Source: Streptomyces seoulensis (GTDB taxonomy: Bacteria; Actinomycetota; Actinomycetes; Streptomycetales; Streptomycetaceae). From it: a DNA stretch of 64,000 nt. The stretch covers positions 62,001 through 126,000 of the forward strand of contig NZ_AP025667.1 of NCBI RefSeq assembly GCF_022846655.1. The letters are read 5' to 3'. The position numbers were made by a program, and so were the translations under genes. Of this stretch, positions 50,183 to 59,171 are shown piece after piece. Under the pieces are notes generated by a model that searched no databases, was not told the origin of the DNA, and saw only the letters and a list, made by a program, of their open reading frames with translations. Each line of letters begins with the position of its first letter. Within the stretch, counting starts at the first letter, position 1.

Positions 50183-51304
50183 TCAGCGCCGCGACATGTA
50201 GATGTCGAGCGCCTTGTGGAGCAGCTTGTTGAGCGGGAAGTCCCATTCGCCGAGGTATTCGGCCGCCTGGCCACCGGTACCGACCTTGAACTGGATGAGG
50301 CCGAACAGGTGGTCCGTCTCGTCCAGCGAGTCGGAGATGCCGCGCAGGTCGTAGACGGTGGCGCCGAGCGCGTAGGCGTCGCGCAGCATCCGCCACTGCA
50401 TGGCGTTGGAGGGCCGGACCTCACGGCCGATGTTGTCGGAGGCGCCGTAGGAGTACCAGACGTGGCCGCCGACGATCAGCATGGTGGCCGCGGAAAGGTT
50501 CACGCCGTTGTGGCGGGCGAAGTACAGCCGCATCCGGTTGGGGTCCTCGGTGTTGAGGGCCGTCCACATGCGCTGGAAGTACGACAGGGGGCGCGGCCGG
50601 AAGTGGTCGCGCACCGCGGTGATCTCGTACAGCCGCTGCCACTCCTCCAGGTCCTGGTAACCGCCCTGGACGACCTCGACGCCGGCCTTCTCGGCCTTCT
50701 TGATGTTGCGGCGCCACAACTGGTTGAACTGCTTGTGGACCTCTTCCAGCGAGCGGTTGGCCAGCGGCACCTGGAAGATGTAGCGCGGCTGCACGTCGCC
50801 GAAGCCGGCGCCGCCGTCCTCGCCCTGCTGCCAGCCCATGCGGCGCAGCTTGTCGGCCACCTCGAAGGCGCGCGGCTCGATGAAGTCGGCCTCCATGTCG
50901 CGCAGGCGCTTCACGTCCGGGCTCTGGATGCCCTTCTTGATGGTCTCCGCGTTCCAGCGGCGGATGATCACCGGCGGGCCCATCTTGACCGAGAAGGCGC
51001 CCTGCTGCTTGAGGTGGGCCAGCATCGGCTGGAGCCAGTCCTCCAGGTTCGGGGAGAACCAGTTGATGACCGGACCCTCGGGCAGGTAGGCGAGGTAGCG
51101 CTTGATCTTGGGCAACTGGCGGTAGAGGACCAGGCCGGCGCCGACCATGTCACCGGTGCGCTCGTCGAACCAGCCGAGGCTCTCCGAACGCCATTCCGCC
51201 TTCACGTCGGCCCATGCCGGGACCTGCATGTGGCTAGCCGACGGCAGGCTCTGGATGTATGCCAGATGCTGCTCGCGGCTGATGGTCCTCAGGGTCAGAC
51301 TCAT
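50183..51304 (-). CDS. femX: FemX: FemABX family peptidyltransferase
   Basis: A 373-residue protein of two GNAT folds that transfers an amino acid from aminoacyl-tRNA onto lipid II to make the interpeptide branch (glycine in Streptomyces). Motifs: AYLPEGPVINW, VKMGPPVIIRRW, a helical arm (LEEVHKQFNQLWRRNIKKAEKAGVEV), then SYGASDNIGREVRPSNAMQW and YDLRGISDSLDETDHLFGLIQFKVGTGG. GAGGAG precedes ATG 51304. Function by family. Confidence 0.92.
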   Translation of the reverse strand: MSLTLRTISREQHLAYIQSLPSASHMQVPAWADVKAEWRSESLGWFDERTGDMVGAGLVLYRQLPKIKRYLAYLPEGPVINWFSPNLEDWLQPMLAHLKQQGAFSVKMGPPVIIRRWNAETIKKGIQSPDVKRLRDMEADFIEPRAFEVADKLRRMGWQQGEDGGAGFGDVQPRYIFQVPLANRSLEEVHKQFNQLWRRNIKKAEKAGVEVVQGGYQDLEEWQRLYEITAVRDHFRPRPLSYFQRMWTALNTEDPNRMRLYFARHNGVNLSAATMLIVGGHVWYSYGASDNIGREVRPSNAMQWRMLRDAYALGATVYDLRGISDSLDETDHLFGLIQFKVGTGGQAAEYLGEWDFPLNKLLHKALDIYMSRR

Positions 51305-51412
51305 GTCGGGGCGCTCCTCGGGCTGGTGTGTCCCCATGGGATCAGGGGCTCCGGCTCTCGCGCCGAAGCCTACTGCGCCCTGCGAGCGCCCCGAATGGGG
51401 CGTACAGCACCG

Positions 51413-51442
51413 GCGTTCCGGCCCGTTGGAGGGCCGGGACGC
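51413..51442 (-). terminator. Terminator of the small membrane protein gene
   Basis: 12-bp stem GCGTTCCGGCCC / GGGCCGGGACGC (one wobble) with a 6-base loop, 45 bases beyond the stop codon. Confidence 0.6.
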
Positions 51443-51486
51443 TCGTCGGTGTCCGTGACGCCGTCGTGGACCGGCGGCGGGGTGTG

Positions 51487-51804
51487 TCAGCCGCCGATGA
51501 GACCTCCGAAGAGACCGCCGTTGGCCATGCCGATCAGGAAGCCGATGCCGGAGGCACCGAGCCCGACGATCAGGCCGAAGCGCTCCCGTGTGGTGATCGA
51601 GATCCATTGCCCGTAGGCGCCGGTGAGCAGGCCGATCAGGCCCGCCCAGGAGGCCACCAGGTGGAGGCCGCCGATGAAGCAGGTGACGAAGGCGAGCAGC
51701 CCGAGGACGAGCGTCACCACCGTCAGGGTGTCCTGGAGCGGATGGGGCTTGCCGTCACTGGCGAAGAGGGAGCCGGCGGTGGTCGGTCGCAATGCCTGTG
51801 TCAT
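51487..51804 (-). CDS. Small three-helix membrane protein, function unknown
   Basis: A 105-residue protein with three membrane helices (TLTVVTLVLGLLAFVTCFIGG, HLVASWAGLIGLLTGAYGQW, FGLIVGLGASGIGFLIGMANG) and a glycine-rich end (GGLFGGLIGG). Excellent ribosome-binding site GCAGGAGGTG before ATG 51804. It is the last conserved gene before rpsF in other Streptomyces. No function known to me. Confidence 0.8.
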   Translation of the reverse strand: MTQALRPTTAGSLFASDGKPHPLQDTLTVVTLVLGLLAFVTCFIGGLHLVASWAGLIGLLTGAYGQWISITTRERFGLIVGLGASGIGFLIGMANGGLFGGLIGG

Positions 51805-51885
51805 GAGGCACCTCCTGCGGATCGCGGCGCACTGTAGCGCCCTACACACCCGATGTGTACAGATTGCGGGCTCCCGGGGCCGGAT

Positions 51886-51915
51886 TTCAACCGGAAGCGG
51901 GTGGGCGGGTAGTCT
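51886..51915 (+). promoter_or_regulatory. Candidate rpsF operon promoter
   Basis: TTCAAC (51886-51891), 18 bases, TAGTCT (51910-51915). Leader to rpsF is about 160 bases. Confidence 0.5.
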
Positions 51916-52032
51916 GTAACGTCTGCACCGGTGTCTGCCCTGGCCCGTAGCGGCCCACTGTGGACGGTTCCTCGCGGAGCCTCCGATTGTCAGTGGCGGC
52001 CGATACCGTTGCGTACGCATCACGACCCTCCT

Positions 52033-52051
52033 GCCACGGAACGACCGTGGC
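52033..52051 (+). promoter_or_regulatory. Leader hairpin in front of rpsF
   Basis: Perfect 7-bp stem GCCACGG / CCGTGGC with a 5-base loop, 10 bases before the AAAGGAGGTG ribosome-binding site. S6/S18 autoregulatory leaders are known upstream of rpsF in many bacteria; I cannot confirm that this is one. Confidence 0.35.
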
Positions 52052-52079
52052 CGCTGAGTCCAAAGGAGGTGGGTTCCAC

Positions 52080-52370
52080 ATGCGTCACTACGAGGTGATG
52101 GTCATCCTCGACCCCGATCTCGAGGAGCGTTCTGTCTCCCCGCTGATCGAGAACTTCCTCTCTGTCGTCCGCGATGGCGGCGGCAAGGTGGAAAAGGTCG
52201 ACACCTGGGGCCGTCGTCGTCTCTCGTACGAGATCAAGAAGAAGCCTGAGGGCATCTACTCGGTCATCGACCTGCAGGCCGAGCCTGCGGTCGTCAAGGA
52301 GCTCGACCGCCAGATGAACCTGAACGAGTCGGTCCTCCGGACCAAGGTCCTCCGCCCCGAGATGCACTGA
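52080..52370 (+). CDS. rpsF: 30S ribosomal protein S6
   Basis: A 96-residue S6: [16 protein letters not shown], then [21 protein letters not shown] and [10 protein letters not shown] at the end. Near-perfect anti-SD site AAAGGAGG 10 bases before ATG 52080. First gene of rpsF-ssb-rpsR-rplI. Confidence 0.97.
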   Translation: MRHYEVMVILDPDLEERSVSPLIENFLSVVRDGGGKVEKVDTWGRRRLSYEIKKKPEGIYSVIDLQAEPAVVKELDRQMNLNESVLRTKVLRPEMH

Positions 52371-52448
52371 GCTCTCCCGCTCAGCTGATCTCGGGATTCG
52401 AGTAGCAGCAACCAAGCAGCCAGAGCAATCCCGCCGAGAGGTTCCCCC

Positions 52449-53042
52449 ATGGCAGGCGAGACCGTCATCACGGTCATCGGCAATCTTGTCGACGACCCCG
52501 AGCTGCGCTTCACCCCTTCCGGTGCGGCGGTCGCAAAGTTCCGCGTCGCGTCCACTCCCCGCACCTTCGACCGTCAGACCAATGAGTGGAAGGACGGCGA
52601 GAGCCTGTTCCTGACCTGCTCGGTCTGGCGTCAGGCGGCGGAGAACGTCGCGGAGTCGCTCCAGCGAGGCATGCGCGTCATCGTGCAGGGCCGGCTGAAG
52701 CAGCGGTCGTACGAGGACCGCGAGGGTGTCAAGCGCACGGTCTACGAGCTGGACGTCGAGGAAGTCGGCCCCAGCCTGCGCAACGCGACGGCGAAGGTCA
52801 CCAAGACCTCCGGCGGCGCCCGCGGCGGCCAGGGCGGGTTCGGCGGCGGTGGCAACCAGGGCCAGGGTGGTGGCGGCTGGGGCGGTGGCTCCGGCGGCGC
52901 CAACCAGGGCGGCTCCCAGGCCGACGACCCGTGGGCTTCCGGCGCTCCCGCCGGTGGCAACCAGGGTGGCGGCGGCTGGGGCGGCGGTTCCGGCTCCGGC
53001 TCCGGCGGCGGTGGCGGCTACTCGGACGAGCCCCCCTTCTAA
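52449..53042 (+). CDS. ssb: Single-stranded DNA-binding protein
   Basis: A 197-residue SSB. The OB fold covers about 1-112 ([41 protein letters not shown]). A long Gly-rich linker of about 75 residues follows, then the acidic protein-interaction tip (SDEPPF). The linker and tip, and the place within the rpsF operon, identify it as the essential replicative paralogue and not the short sporulation SsbB type. Confidence 0.96.
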   Translation: MAGETVITVIGNLVDDPELRFTPSGAAVAKFRVASTPRTFDRQTNEWKDGESLFLTCSVWRQAAENVAESLQRGMRVIVQGRLKQRSYEDREGVKRTVYELDVEEVGPSLRNATAKVTKTSGGARGGQGGFGGGGNQGQGGGGWGGGSGGANQGGSQADDPWASGAPAGGNQGGGGWGGGSGSGSGGGGGYSDEPPF

Positions 53043-53082
53043 GGGCTCGCATCCCACTTCTTGATCACACAGGAGAAACACC

Positions 53083-53319
53083 ATGGCGAAGCCGCCTGTG
53101 CGCAAGCCTAAGAAGAAGGTCTGCGCTTTCTGCAAGGACAAGGTCACGTACGTGGACTACAAGGACACGAACATGCTGCGGAAGTTCATTTCCGACCGCG
53201 GCAAGATCCGTGCCCGCCGCGTGACCGGCAACTGCACGCAGCACCAGCGTGACGTCGCCACGGCCGTCAAGAACAGCCGTGAGATGGCGCTGCTGCCCTA
53301 CACGTCCACCGCGCGCTAA
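53083..53319 (+). CDS. rpsR: 30S ribosomal protein S18, zinc (C+) form
   Basis: A 78-residue S18 with CAFC near the start and NCTQH later, giving the zinc-type C+ ligand set. Core: [41 protein letters not shown] precedes ATG. 40 bases after ssb. Confidence 0.96.
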   Translation: MAKPPVRKPKKKVCAFCKDKVTYVDYKDTNMLRKFISDRGKIRARRVTGNCTQHQRDVATAVKNSREMALLPYTSTAR

Positions 53320-53336
53320 GGAAGGGTGACTTACAC

Positions 53337-53783
53337 ATGAAGATCATCCTCACCCACGAGGTCTCCGGCCTCGGTGCCGCCGGCGACGTCGTCGACGTCA
53401 AGGACGGGTACGCCCGCAACTACCTGATCCCGCGGAAGTTCGCTATCCGCTGGACCAAGGGTGGCGAGCAGGACGTGGCGCAGATCCGTCGCGCCCGCAA
53501 GATCCACGAGATCCAGACCATCGAGCAGGCCAACCAGATCAAGGGCCAGCTCGAGGGTGTCAAGGTCCGTCTGGCCGTTCGCTCCGGCGACGCCGGTCGT
53601 CTCTTCGGTTCCGTCACCCCGGCCGACATCGCTTCCGCGATCAAGGCTTCCGGTGGCCCCGAGGTCGACAAGCGCCGCATCGAGCTGACGGGTCCGATCA
53701 AGACCCTCGGTGCCTACGAGACGTCCGTGCGTCTGCACCCCGAGGTTGCCGCCAAGGTGACCCTCGAGGTCGTCGCGGCCTGA
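53337..53783 (+). CDS. rplI: 50S ribosomal protein L9
   Basis: A 148-residue L9 with the N-terminal domain [32 protein letters not shown], a connecting helix and the C-terminal domain ending VTLEVVAA. 17 bases after rpsR; last gene of the operon. Confidence 0.97.
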   Translation: MKIILTHEVSGLGAAGDVVDVKDGYARNYLIPRKFAIRWTKGGEQDVAQIRRARKIHEIQTIEQANQIKGQLEGVKVRLAVRSGDAGRLFGSVTPADIASAIKASGGPEVDKRRIELTGPIKTLGAYETSVRLHPEVAAKVTLEVVAA

Positions 53784-53816
53784 TCGCCGTGACCGCTCGG
53801 CTCGTTTGAGCTGGTG

Positions 53817-53848
53817 AGGGGCCGCATCCTTTCGAGGATGCGGCCCCT
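53817..53848 (+). terminator. Terminator of the rpsF-rplI operon
   Basis: Perfect 14-bp stem AGGGGCCGCATCCT / AGGATGCGGCCCCT with a TTCG tetraloop followed by TT, 33 bases beyond the rplI stop. Confidence 0.9.
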
Positions 53849-53892
53849 TTCGCATGCGCTCAGGCTCCGGATCGGAGTACGGGCTACGAGCA

Positions 53893-53908
53893 CGTTTCAC
53901 GTGAAACG
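53893..53908. other. parS: parS site 8
   Basis: CGTTTCACGTGAAACG, the core palindrome with C/G outer bases, one base away from the MATE stop codon. Confidence 0.93.
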
Positions 53909-53909
53909 G

Positions 53910-55247
53910 TCAGCGGGTCGCGCCCGTCACGATCCATCGCCCGGACCGGGTGCGCAGCCAGAGGGTCACCATCCGGACCGTCATCATCAGCGTCATCGCC
54001 GCCCAGATCGCGGTGAGGCCGCCGCCCAGCGCGGGCACGAGCAGCGCGACCGGGGTGAAGACCGCCAGGGTGACCACCATGGCCCAGGCCAGGTAAGGCC
54101 CGTCGCCCGCTCCCATCAGCACCCCGTCCAGCACGAAGACGACCCCGCAGATGGGCTGGGAGAGGGCGACCACCAGAAGTGCCGGCAGTGCCACGTCCTT
54201 GACCCCGGCATCACTGGTGAACAGCGGCAGGAAGAGCGGCCGCGCGGCCACCACGAGCAGACCGAGCACGACACCGGTGGCGAGGCCCCACTGCACCATG
54301 CGCCGACAGGCGGCACGGGCGCCGGGTGCGTCGTCGGCGCCGAGGTAGCGGCCGATGATCGCCTGCCCGGCGATGGCGATCGCGTCCAGGGCGAAGGCCA
54401 GCAGGCTCCACAGGGACAGCACGATCTGGTGGGCGGCGATGTCGGCGTCGCCGAGCCGGGCCGCCATGGCGGTGGCGATCATGAGGATGGCCCGCAGGGA
54501 CAGGGTGCGGACGAGCAGCGGTACACCCGCCTGCGCCGAGGCCCGGATCCCGGCCAGGTCCGGTCGCAGAGAGGCTTCGTGCCGTCGCGCACCCCGGACG
54601 ACCACCCAGAGATAGACGGCGGCCATGCCGCACTGCGCGATCACCGTGCCCCAGGCGGAGCCCGCGATGCCGAGTCCGGCGCCGTAGACGAGTACGGCGT
54701 TGAGGGCGGCGTTGGCGATGAAGCCCCCGACGGCGACGTACAGAGGGGTCCTGGTGTTCTGGAGTCCGCGCAGCACACCGGTGGCGGCCAGGACGGCCAG
54801 CATGGCCGGGATGCCGAGGGCGGAGATGCGCAGATAGGTGGTGGCGTAGGGGGCCGCGGTGGCGGAGGCGCCGAAGAGGTCCACGATGCCGGGTGCGAGC
54901 GGTACGACGACGGCGATGACGAGGGCGCCGATCAGCAGGGCGAGCCAGATTCCGTCCATGCCCTGGCGGATCGCGGCCCGTATGTCGCCCGCCCCGACCC
55001 GGCGGGCGACCGCCGCCGTGGTGGCGTAGGCGAGGAAGACGAAGATGCTCACGGCGGTGGTGAGGAGCGCCGAGGCCACGCCGAGTCCGGCGAGCTGAGC
55101 GGTGCCGAGATGGCCGACGATCGCGCTGTCCGCCATCACGAAGAGGGGCTCGGCGACGAGCGCGCCGAAGGCCGGGAGGGCGAGGGCCACGATCTCCCGG
55201 TCGTGGCGCCGCCTGGTGGCCTTGGGGATCGCGGGAGCCTGTGTCAT
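53910..55247 (-). CDS. MATE family efflux transporter (DinF type)
   Basis: A 445-residue, 12-helix MATE exporter. Helix 1 region: EIVALALPAFGALVAEPLFVMADSAIVGHLG. The half-repeat near ADIAAHQIVLSLWSLLAFALDAIAIAGQAIIGRYLGA is characteristic of the DinF branch. Start at ATG 55247 is chosen because TAGATT lies 8 bases upstream with no ribosome-binding site, suggesting a leaderless mRNA; ATG 55253 or TTG 55256 are alternatives. Its substrate is unknown. Confidence 0.88.
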   Translation of the reverse strand: MTQAPAIPKATRRRHDREIVALALPAFGALVAEPLFVMADSAIVGHLGTAQLAGLGVASALLTTAVSIFVFLAYATTAAVARRVGAGDIRAAIRQGMDGIWLALLIGALVIAVVVPLAPGIVDLFGASATAAPYATTYLRISALGIPAMLAVLAATGVLRGLQNTRTPLYVAVGGFIANAALNAVLVYGAGLGIAGSAWGTVIAQCGMAAVYLWVVVRGARRHEASLRPDLAGIRASAQAGVPLLVRTLSLRAILMIATAMAARLGDADIAAHQIVLSLWSLLAFALDAIAIAGQAIIGRYLGADDAPGARAACRRMVQWGLATGVVLGLLVVAARPLFLPLFTSDAGVKDVALPALLVVALSQPICGVVFVLDGVLMGAGDGPYLAWAMVVTLAVFTPVALLVPALGGGLTAIWAAMTLMMTVRMVTLWLRTRSGRWIVTGATR

Positions 55248-55707
55248 GCGCATCAATCTAATCGTCCACAGGTAAGAGATACAACTACGATCTGACCCTT
55301 ACCTTTGTTTCCTGGGGGCAAGGTTTCGCGCGGCGTTCGAGGTGATCTTGGTCCGACTGGGAAAGTTTTTCTTCTGCACAGCCGGTGGACGGCAAAGGTG
55401 CAGGTCAGTGCAGTCTTGTTGGTCGGGGGGAGGTCTTGTTCACAGGGCTGTCCACCGGGTCGTGCACAGGTTTCGGCGAGTTCTCCACAGCATCTGGGCC
55501 GTCGTCCACATGGCCTGTGGATAACCAGATTGGCTGAAGGTGCCGGGGGGCCTACCGTGGTCCGGCGCCCGCTCCCTCTTCCGGCCGGGGAAACGTCACA
55601 TATCCGACGCGCCGGAACCGGAGTTGGGCTTCTTATTTTGTCAGTGCCGTGCCGTACAACAGAGGGCATGGCGAGGTCCGCTCCGGCGGACGGGAGGAGG
55701 TGGCTCG
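55248..55707. other. MATE-dnaB divergent upstream region
   Basis: A 460-base gap. The left end carries the MATE promoter (TAGATT on the minus strand). The middle (55436-55524) has a four-box DnaA cluster, listed separately. GGGAGGAGGTGG before 55708 is the dnaB ribosome-binding site. No gene is seen. Confidence 0.6.
55436..55524. promoter_or_regulatory. DnaA box cluster upstream of dnaB
   Basis: Four DnaA boxes in 89 bases: TTGTTCACA (55436, plus), TTCTCCACA (55481, plus), TCGTCCACA (55502, plus), each one mismatch, and the exact TTATCCACA on the minus strand (55516-55524). Confidence 0.75.
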
Positions 55708-57186
55708 GTGAGCATTTCCGAGCCCTTGGACGATCCGTGGGCCGACAGCGGTCCCAGCGATCGTCTCCCCGCCTCCCGGCGTCGCGGTGACACGGGTCGC
55801 GGCCGTGACGAACAGCACGAGCGCGGCCGCGAGAGCGGCGACTGGGAAGGCGGAGGCTCCACCTTCGAGCGGGTGCCGCCGCAGGACCTGGACGCCGAGC
55901 AGTCCGTGCTGGGCGGCATGCTGCTGTCCAAGGACGCCATCGCCGACGTGGTCGAGATCCTCAAGGGTCACGACTTCTACAAGCCGGCGCACGAGACGAT
56001 CTACACGGCGATCCTCGACATCTACGCCAAGGGCGAGCCGGCCGACCCCATCACCATCGCGGCCGAACTCACCAAGCGCGGCGAGATCAACAAGGTGGGC
56101 GGCGCCGCCTATCTGCACACCCTCGTCCAGACGGTGCCGACCGCGGCGAACGCCGAGTACTACGCGGAGATCGTCCACGAGCAGGCCGTCCTGCGCCGCC
56201 TGGTGGAGGCCGGAACCCGCATCACGCAGATGGGATACGCGGCCGACGGCGACGTCGACGAGATCGTCAACAGCGCCCAGGCCGAGATCTACGCGGTCAC
56301 CGAGCAGCGCACCAGCGAGGACTATCTGCCGCTCGGCGACATCATGGAGGGCGCCCTCGACGAGATCGAGGCGATCGGCTCGCGCAGCGGCGAGATGACC
56401 GGTGTGCCCACCGGGTTCACCGACTTCGACTCGCTGACCAACGGCCTGCACCCCGGTCAGATGATCGTCATCGCGGCACGTCCCGCCATGGGTAAGTCGA
56501 CGCTCGCGCTGGACTTCGCGCGGGCCGCGTCGATCAAGCACAACCTGCCGAGCGTGGTCTTCTCGCTCGAAATGGGCCGCAACGAGATCGCCATGCGTCT
56601 GCTGTCCGCCGAGGCCCGGGTCGCCCTGCACCACATGCGTTCCGGCACGATGACCGACGAGGACTGGACGCGCCTGGCCCGCCGGATGCCGGACGTGTCG
56701 GCCGCGCCGCTCTACATCGACGACTCCCCGAACCTGTCGATGATGGAGATCCGCGCCAAGTGCCGCCGGCTGAAGCAGCGCAACGACCTGAAGCTGGTCG
56801 TCATCGACTACCTCCAGCTCATGCAGTCCGGCGGCTCCAAGCGGGCCGAGAGCCGTCAGCAGGAGGTCTCGGACATGTCCCGTAACCTCAAGCTCCTCGC
56901 CAAGGAGCTGGAGATCCCGGTCATCGCGCTCTCGCAGTTGAACCGTGGTCCCGAGCAGCGCACCGACAAGAAGCCCATGGTCTCCGACCTGCGTGAGTCC
57001 GGCTCCATCGAGCAGGACGCCGACATGGTCATCCTGCTGCACCGCGAGGACGCCTACGAGAAGGAGTCCCCCCGCGCGGGCGAGGCCGACCTGATCGTCG
57101 CCAAGCACCGAAACGGCCCCACGGCCACGATCACGGTCGCCTTCCAGGGCCATTACTCCCGCTTCGTGGACATGGCCCAGACCTGA
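55708..57186 (+). CDS. dnaB: Replicative DNA helicase DnaB
   Basis: A 492-residue hexameric helicase. After a disordered N-terminus comes the DnaB-N domain (VPPQDLDAEQSVLGGMLLS). The RecA-like ATPase has Walker A ARPAMGKSTLALDFA (about 256-270), Walker B LVVIDYLQLM and the sensor SQLNRGPEQR. The reading frame is continuous through the Walker A motif, so there is no intein such as the one in M. tuberculosis DnaB. GTG 55708 with GGGAGGAGG upstream. It is one partner of DciA and DnaA. Confidence 0.97.
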   Translation: MSISEPLDDPWADSGPSDRLPASRRRGDTGRGRDEQHERGRESGDWEGGGSTFERVPPQDLDAEQSVLGGMLLSKDAIADVVEILKGHDFYKPAHETIYTAILDIYAKGEPADPITIAAELTKRGEINKVGGAAYLHTLVQTVPTAANAEYYAEIVHEQAVLRRLVEAGTRITQMGYAADGDVDEIVNSAQAEIYAVTEQRTSEDYLPLGDIMEGALDEIEAIGSRSGEMTGVPTGFTDFDSLTNGLHPGQMIVIAARPAMGKSTLALDFARAASIKHNLPSVVFSLEMGRNEIAMRLLSAEARVALHHMRSGTMTDEDWTRLARRMPDVSAAPLYIDDSPNLSMMEIRAKCRRLKQRNDLKLVVIDYLQLMQSGGSKRAESRQQEVSDMSRNLKLLAKELEIPVIALSQLNRGPEQRTDKKPMVSDLRESGSIEQDADMVILLHREDAYEKESPRAGEADLIVAKHRNGPTATITVAFQGHYSRFVDMAQT

Positions 57187-57247
57187 CCGGGCGCCGTCGG
57201 GGCCTGATGAGCTCGACGTGTCCCGTTCCAGCAGGTGGACTGTGGGC

Positions 57248-58639
57248 ATGACGACAATGGACGAAGAGCTGCTTCCCGCGACCCGCAGGGCGTTGACCCA
57301 CCGGATCGCCGTCGCGCAGTCCGAGGGGCGGGCGCCGTCGCTCGTGGCCGCGGTCGTGCGCGGGGGCCGGGCGGTCTGGCACGGCGCGCGGACCTCGGTG
57401 GACGGCCACGGGCCGGACGAGAACGTGCAGTACCGGATCGGGTCCATCACCAAGACCTTCACCGCTGTCCTGGTGCTGCGGCTGCGGGACGAGGGAGTGC
57501 TCGACCTCGGAGACCCGCTGGAGAAGCATCTGCCGGGCACCGGCGCCGGCGAGGCGACCATCGCCGAACTGCTCGCGCACACGGCCGGGCTGGCCGCCGA
57601 GTCACCCGCGCCCTGGTGGGAGCGGACACCGGGGTCGCTGCGTCCCCGACTGGGCGACGTACTCGGCGAGAAGCCCCTGCTGCACCCGGCCGGACGGCGC
57701 CACCACTACTCCAACCCCGGCTACACCCTCCTCGGCGCGCTGGTGGAGGAACTCCGGGGTGCTCCCTGGGAGCAGGTGCTGCGCGAGGAGGTGCTCGAAC
57801 CTCTCGGCCTCCACCGCACCACCGCCCAGCCCGAGGCACCGCACGCGGGTGGCTGGGCGGTACACCCGTGGGCCGACGCGCTGCTGCCCGAGCCGGTCGA
57901 GGATCTCGGCCGGATGGCCCCGGCCGGGCAACTGTGGTCCACCACGGGCGACCTCGCCCGCTTCGCCGCCTTCCTGGCCGGGGGAGACGACCGCGTCCTG
58001 AGCGCCGAGTCCGTGCGGGACATGCGCACGCCCGCGGCACCCGCCGAGCAGGCCGACGTGGTCGACGGGGCCACGTACGGTCTCGGTCTGCAGATCCAGC
58101 ACCGGGACGGCCGGCTGCTCGCCGGGCACTCCGGTTCGCTGCCGGGCTTCCTGGCGAACCTCACGTTCAGCGTGGCGGACGACGTGGCAGCGGTGGTCCT
58201 GGCCAACTGCACCAGTGGCCCGCTGCTCGGCGCGGTGGGGGCCGATCTCGTCCGCATCGTCGCCGAGGCCGAACCCCGCATCCCCGAGCCGTGGCGCCCG
58301 CTGCGTGAAGTCGATCCGGCGGTGCTGGAGTTGGCCGGGCCTTGGTACTGGGGCACGCATCCCTTCGCGCTGCGGGTGATGGCCGACGGCCTGATCACGC
58401 TGGGACCGCTGACCGGGGGCGGCCGCCGTGCCCGGTTCCGGCCGAACGGCGACGGCACCTGGACCGGCCTGGAGGGCTACTACGCCGGGGAGTTGCTGGA
58501 AGCCGTGCGGCGCCCGGACGGAACGGTGAGCCATCTCGACCTCGGCTCGTTCGTGTTCACGCGTCAGCCGTACGAAGAGGACGCGCCCGTGCCCGGTGGG
58601 GTGGACGCGGAGGGCTGGCGGGGTATCGCTCAGCCGTAG
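57248..58639 (+). CDS. Serine hydrolase, beta-lactamase family (class C-like)
   Basis: A 463-residue protein with the PF00144 fold: catalytic SITK in IGSITKTFTAVLVL, YSN in HHYSNPGY, and HSGS in GHSGSLPGF. A C-terminal domain of about 110 residues follows (LAGPWYWGTHPFALRV ...). There is no signal peptide, so it is cytoplasmic and probably an esterase or peptidase, not a lactamase. It follows dnaB by 61 bases. ATG 57248 is used; no strong ribosome-binding site decides between it, 57218 and 57257. Confidence 0.83.
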   Translation: MTTMDEELLPATRRALTHRIAVAQSEGRAPSLVAAVVRGGRAVWHGARTSVDGHGPDENVQYRIGSITKTFTAVLVLRLRDEGVLDLGDPLEKHLPGTGAGEATIAELLAHTAGLAAESPAPWWERTPGSLRPRLGDVLGEKPLLHPAGRRHHYSNPGYTLLGALVEELRGAPWEQVLREEVLEPLGLHRTTAQPEAPHAGGWAVHPWADALLPEPVEDLGRMAPAGQLWSTTGDLARFAAFLAGGDDRVLSAESVRDMRTPAAPAEQADVVDGATYGLGLQIQHRDGRLLAGHSGSLPGFLANLTFSVADDVAAVVLANCTSGPLLGAVGADLVRIVAEAEPRIPEPWRPLREVDPAVLELAGPWYWGTHPFALRVMADGLITLGPLTGGGRRARFRPNGDGTWTGLEGYYAGELLEAVRRPDGTVSHLDLGSFVFTRQPYEEDAPVPGGVDAEGWRGIAQP

Positions 58640-58655
58640 CAGGCCGCAGACGGCA

Positions 58656-58691
58656 CGAAGGGCCCTGTTTCACGTGAAACAGGGCCCTTCG
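58656..58691. terminator. parS-centred perfect palindrome, probable bidirectional terminator
   Basis: A 36-bp perfect palindrome (half-arm CGAAGGGCCCTGTTTCAC) with parS site 9 as its core, between the convergent serine hydrolase and acetyltransferase genes. Confidence 0.7.
58666..58681. other. parS: parS site 9
   Basis: TGTTTCACGTGAAACA, perfect palindrome. Confidence 0.97.
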
Positions 58692-58708
58692 CCGCGTCAG
58701 ATGCCCGG

Positions 58709-59161
58709 TCAGAGGCTCAGCTTGAAGCCCTCGTGGGAGGCGGCGAAGCCCAGCCGCTCGTAGAAGCGGTGGGCGTCGGTGCGCGTCTTGTCCGAGGTGA
58801 GTTGCACCAGGTGGCAGCCGAGGCGGCGCGAGGTGTCGACGGCCCACTGGATCAGCTCGCTGCCCAGGCCGCTGCCGCGCTCGTCCGCGTGGACCCGCAC
58901 GGCCTCGATGAGGGAACGGGTCGCACCCTTGCGGGAGAGCCCGGGGATGATCGTGAGCTGGAGCGTCCCGATCACCCGGCCGTCGCGGACCGCCACGACG
59001 AGGTGTTGGTTCGGGTCGGCGTCCAGACGCTCGAAGGCAGGCAGGTACGGGGTCAGGTCGTCGGGCGACTCCCGCTGGGCGCCCAGGGGATCGTCGGCGA
59101 GCATGGCCACGATCGCCGGGATGTCTTCCGCGGTCGCGGGCCGTATGTCGAGGTCGGTCAT
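58709..59161 (-). CDS. GNAT family N-acetyltransferase
   Basis: A 150-residue single-domain GNAT. N-terminus MTDLDIRPATAEDIPAIVAML; acetyl-CoA motif VHADERGSGLGSELIQWAVD; then CHLVQLTSDKTRTDAHRFYERLGF, typical of the small-molecule acetyltransferase branch. Start ATG 59161; 10 bases behind the MarR gene and presumably co-transcribed with it. Substrate is unknown. Confidence 0.88.
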   Translation of the reverse strand: MTDLDIRPATAEDIPAIVAMLADDPLGAQRESPDDLTPYLPAFERLDADPNQHLVVAVRDGRVIGTLQLTIIPGLSRKGATRSLIEAVRVHADERGSGLGSELIQWAVDTSRRLGCHLVQLTSDKTRTDAHRFYERLGFAASHEGFKLSL

Positions 59162-59171
59162 GGCTCGCAGC

